Source: an uncultured Collinsella sp. | Lineage (GTDB): Bacteria > Actinomycetota > Coriobacteriia > Coriobacteriales > Coriobacteriaceae | Assembly (NCBI GenBank): GCA_902489515.1 | Contig: CABUAL010000097.1 | Coordinates: 1-6,970 of the forward strand | Length of the DNA stretch: 6,970 bases | Direction: 5' to 3' | Part shown: one piece after another, positions 6,314-6,970 of the stretch | How positions within the stretch are numbered: position 1 is the stretch's first letter | Layout: each line of letters begins with the position of its first letter | Program-made: the position numbers and the translations under genes | Notes under the pieces: generated by a model | The model's input: only the letters and a program-made list of their open reading frames with translations | What the model was told of the DNA's origin: nothing | Databases searched by the model: none

Positions 6314-6408
6314 CGATGCGGGAGTGCCGGCGGTGCAAACCACAAGGCTGAGAGGGCATGGGGCCCAATCCTTTGAACCTGTCAGTTAATGCTGGCGTAG
6401 GGAGCATG
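6314..6408 (+). ncRNA. TPP riboswitch (THI element)
   Basis: The thiamine pyrophosphate aptamer is recognisable by its conserved blocks in order: GGGAGTGCC (6320-6328), GGCTGAGAGGGC (6346-6357), the variable stem ending CCTTTGAACCTG (6370-6381), GTTAATGCTGGCGTAGGGA (6385-6403), and a closing P1 of ATGC (6316-6319) with GCAT (6404-6407). CTGAGA binds the pyrimidine ring in known THI elements. It lies directly before an intrinsic terminator and thiM, so TPP should shut off expression. It appears complete, with a slightly enlarged P3 region (CGGTGCAAACCACAA). Confidence 0.95.
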
Positions 6409-6419
6409 CCGCCTTTACA

Positions 6420-6452
6420 GGGGCGCTGTCTATGCACAGCGCCCCTTTTCTA
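6420..6452 (+). terminator. Intrinsic terminator, expression platform of the TPP riboswitch
   Basis: A perfect 10-bp stem, GGGGCGCTGT (6420-6429) with ACAGCGCCCC (6436-6445), has a 6-base loop and is followed by TTTTCT. It sits 12 bases after the aptamer and before the thiM ribosome binding site, which points to control by transcription termination. A possible antiterminator pairing is CCTGT (6378-6382, inside the aptamer) with ACAGG (6417-6421); this is an inference. Confidence 0.85.
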
Positions 6453-6456
6453 TGCC

Positions 6457-6463
6457 AAGGAGG
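6457..6463 (+). promoter_or_regulatory. Ribosome binding site deciding the thiM GTG start
   Basis: AAGGAGG, a full match to the anti-Shine-Dalgarno core, ends 8 bases before GTG 6472. An ATG at 6465 is too close and out of frame (it meets TGA after four codons). The flanking ATGCC (6452-6456) and GGCAT (6462-6466) can form a 5-bp hairpin with AAGGA in its loop. Confidence 0.85.
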
Positions 6464-6471
6464 CATGTGCA

Positions 6472-6970
6472 GTGATTGATTCGGAACAGCTTAAGCAACA
6501 TATGGTCAAGGCCGTGGAGGAGATTCGCACCACCAATCCGATGGCCGGCTCCATCACCAACACGGTGACGATCGACTTTGTCGCCAACGCGCAGCTCGCT
6601 GTGGGTGGATCGGCCGCCATGGTCTATCTTCCCGACGAGGGCGAGGCGCTCGTTGCCGGCGGCGGCGCCATCTATCTCAATATGGGCACGCTCTTCCCCA
6701 TCTACGAGCAGACGATTCCCCGCGCGGCCAAGGCGGCACACGACGCCGGCAAGCCCTGGGTGCTCGATCCGGTGGGCCTGGGCATCGGCAGTCTGCGCAC
6801 CCAGTTGGTAAACGAGCTTAAGCAGTACAAGCCCGCCATCGTGCGCGGCAACGCCTCCGAGATCATCGCGCTCGCCGGCCTGTGGGGTCTTGAGGGCGAG
6901 GCGGCCGATCTGAGCCGCGTGCGCGGTGTCGATACCACCGACACGGTAGACGCCGCCCGCGATGCCGCCG
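6472..6970 (+). CDS. thiM: Hydroxyethylthiazole kinase ThiM, 5' part
   Basis: The first 166 codons of a ribokinase-fold enzyme that phosphorylates 4-methyl-5-(2-hydroxyethyl)thiazole with ATP, a thiamine salvage step. Family motifs are NPMAGSITNTVTIDFVANAQLAVGGSAAM near the N-terminus, AIYLNMGTL, WVLDPVGLGIGSLRT and IVRGNASEIIALAG, all in the usual order and spacing. The catalytic cysteine and the ATP-site glycines lie beyond the right edge. The usual TNxVxxNFxANxLLALGASPxM block is varied here (TIDFVANAQLAVGGSAAM), so this is a somewhat divergent member. The GTG start is set by AAGGAGG 8 bases upstream. The TPP riboswitch and terminator directly before it confirm a thiamine role; thiE or thiD would be expected downstream but are not visible. 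Confidence 0.95.
   Translation, partial: MIDSEQLKQHMVKAVEEIRTTNPMAGSITNTVTIDFVANAQLAVGGSAAMVYLPDEGEALVAGGGAIYLNMGTLFPIYEQTIPRAAKAAHDAGKPWVLDPVGLGIGSLRTQLVNELKQYKPAIVRGNASEIIALAGLWGLEGEAADLSRVRGVDTTDTVDAARDAA

Noticed and set aside
6252..6437. Small minus-strand open frame over the inverted repeat and riboswitch
   Set aside because: It is made entirely of repeat and structured RNA sequence read in antisense; no ribosome binding site or known product.

Overview
The window is a stretch of ordinary chromosome from a GC-rich bacterium. Protein content, strong AGGAGG-type ribosome binding sites, GC-rich codon choice and the two-arm 'GGGACAGGTTTATTT' repeat suggest a gut actinobacterium of the Coriobacteriia, perhaps Collinsella. 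That assignment is an inference from gene style, not from a marker gene. No rRNA, tRNA, CRISPR, phage or insertion-sequence gene is visible.

Layout. Bases 1-720 (+) hold the 3' end of an AzgA-type (NCS2) purine permease, closed by an intrinsic terminator. Bases 858-1523 (+) encode a small alpha/beta hydrolase with a TTG start. A long bidirectional hairpin (1519-1566) separates it from a convergent minus-strand block running from 6146 down to 1584. In transcription order that block is: a Cof-type HAD phosphatase, a LysR-type regulator only 10 bases behind it, a short MetE-like (catalytic-domain-only) methyltransferase with its own promoter region, and a UraA-type uracil permease. On the right, the plus strand carries a TPP riboswitch, an intrinsic terminator and the 5' part of thiM (hydroxyethylthiazole kinase), which runs off the window.

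How the parts fit. The two permeases, UraA and AzgA, are nucleobase importers. thiM under a TPP riboswitch is standard thiamine salvage. The most informative regulatory region is 4176-4330. It contains a perfect interrupted palindrome, GATATAG-N7-CTATATC, with the LysR T-N11-A core, placed about 66 bases upstream of the start site inferred for the MetE-like gene. This suggests that the adjacent LysR protein controls that gene.

The least ordinary element is a 102-bp inverted repeat (6187-6288). It has two 35-bp arms, 34 of 35 positions complementary, each arm itself ending in ACCTGCC/GGCAGGT. It sits exactly between the divergent HAD and thiM promoter regions and looks like a REPIN or MITE. 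I found no convincing new multi-gene system; the candidates worth testing are the inverted repeat and the LysR/MetE-like unit.
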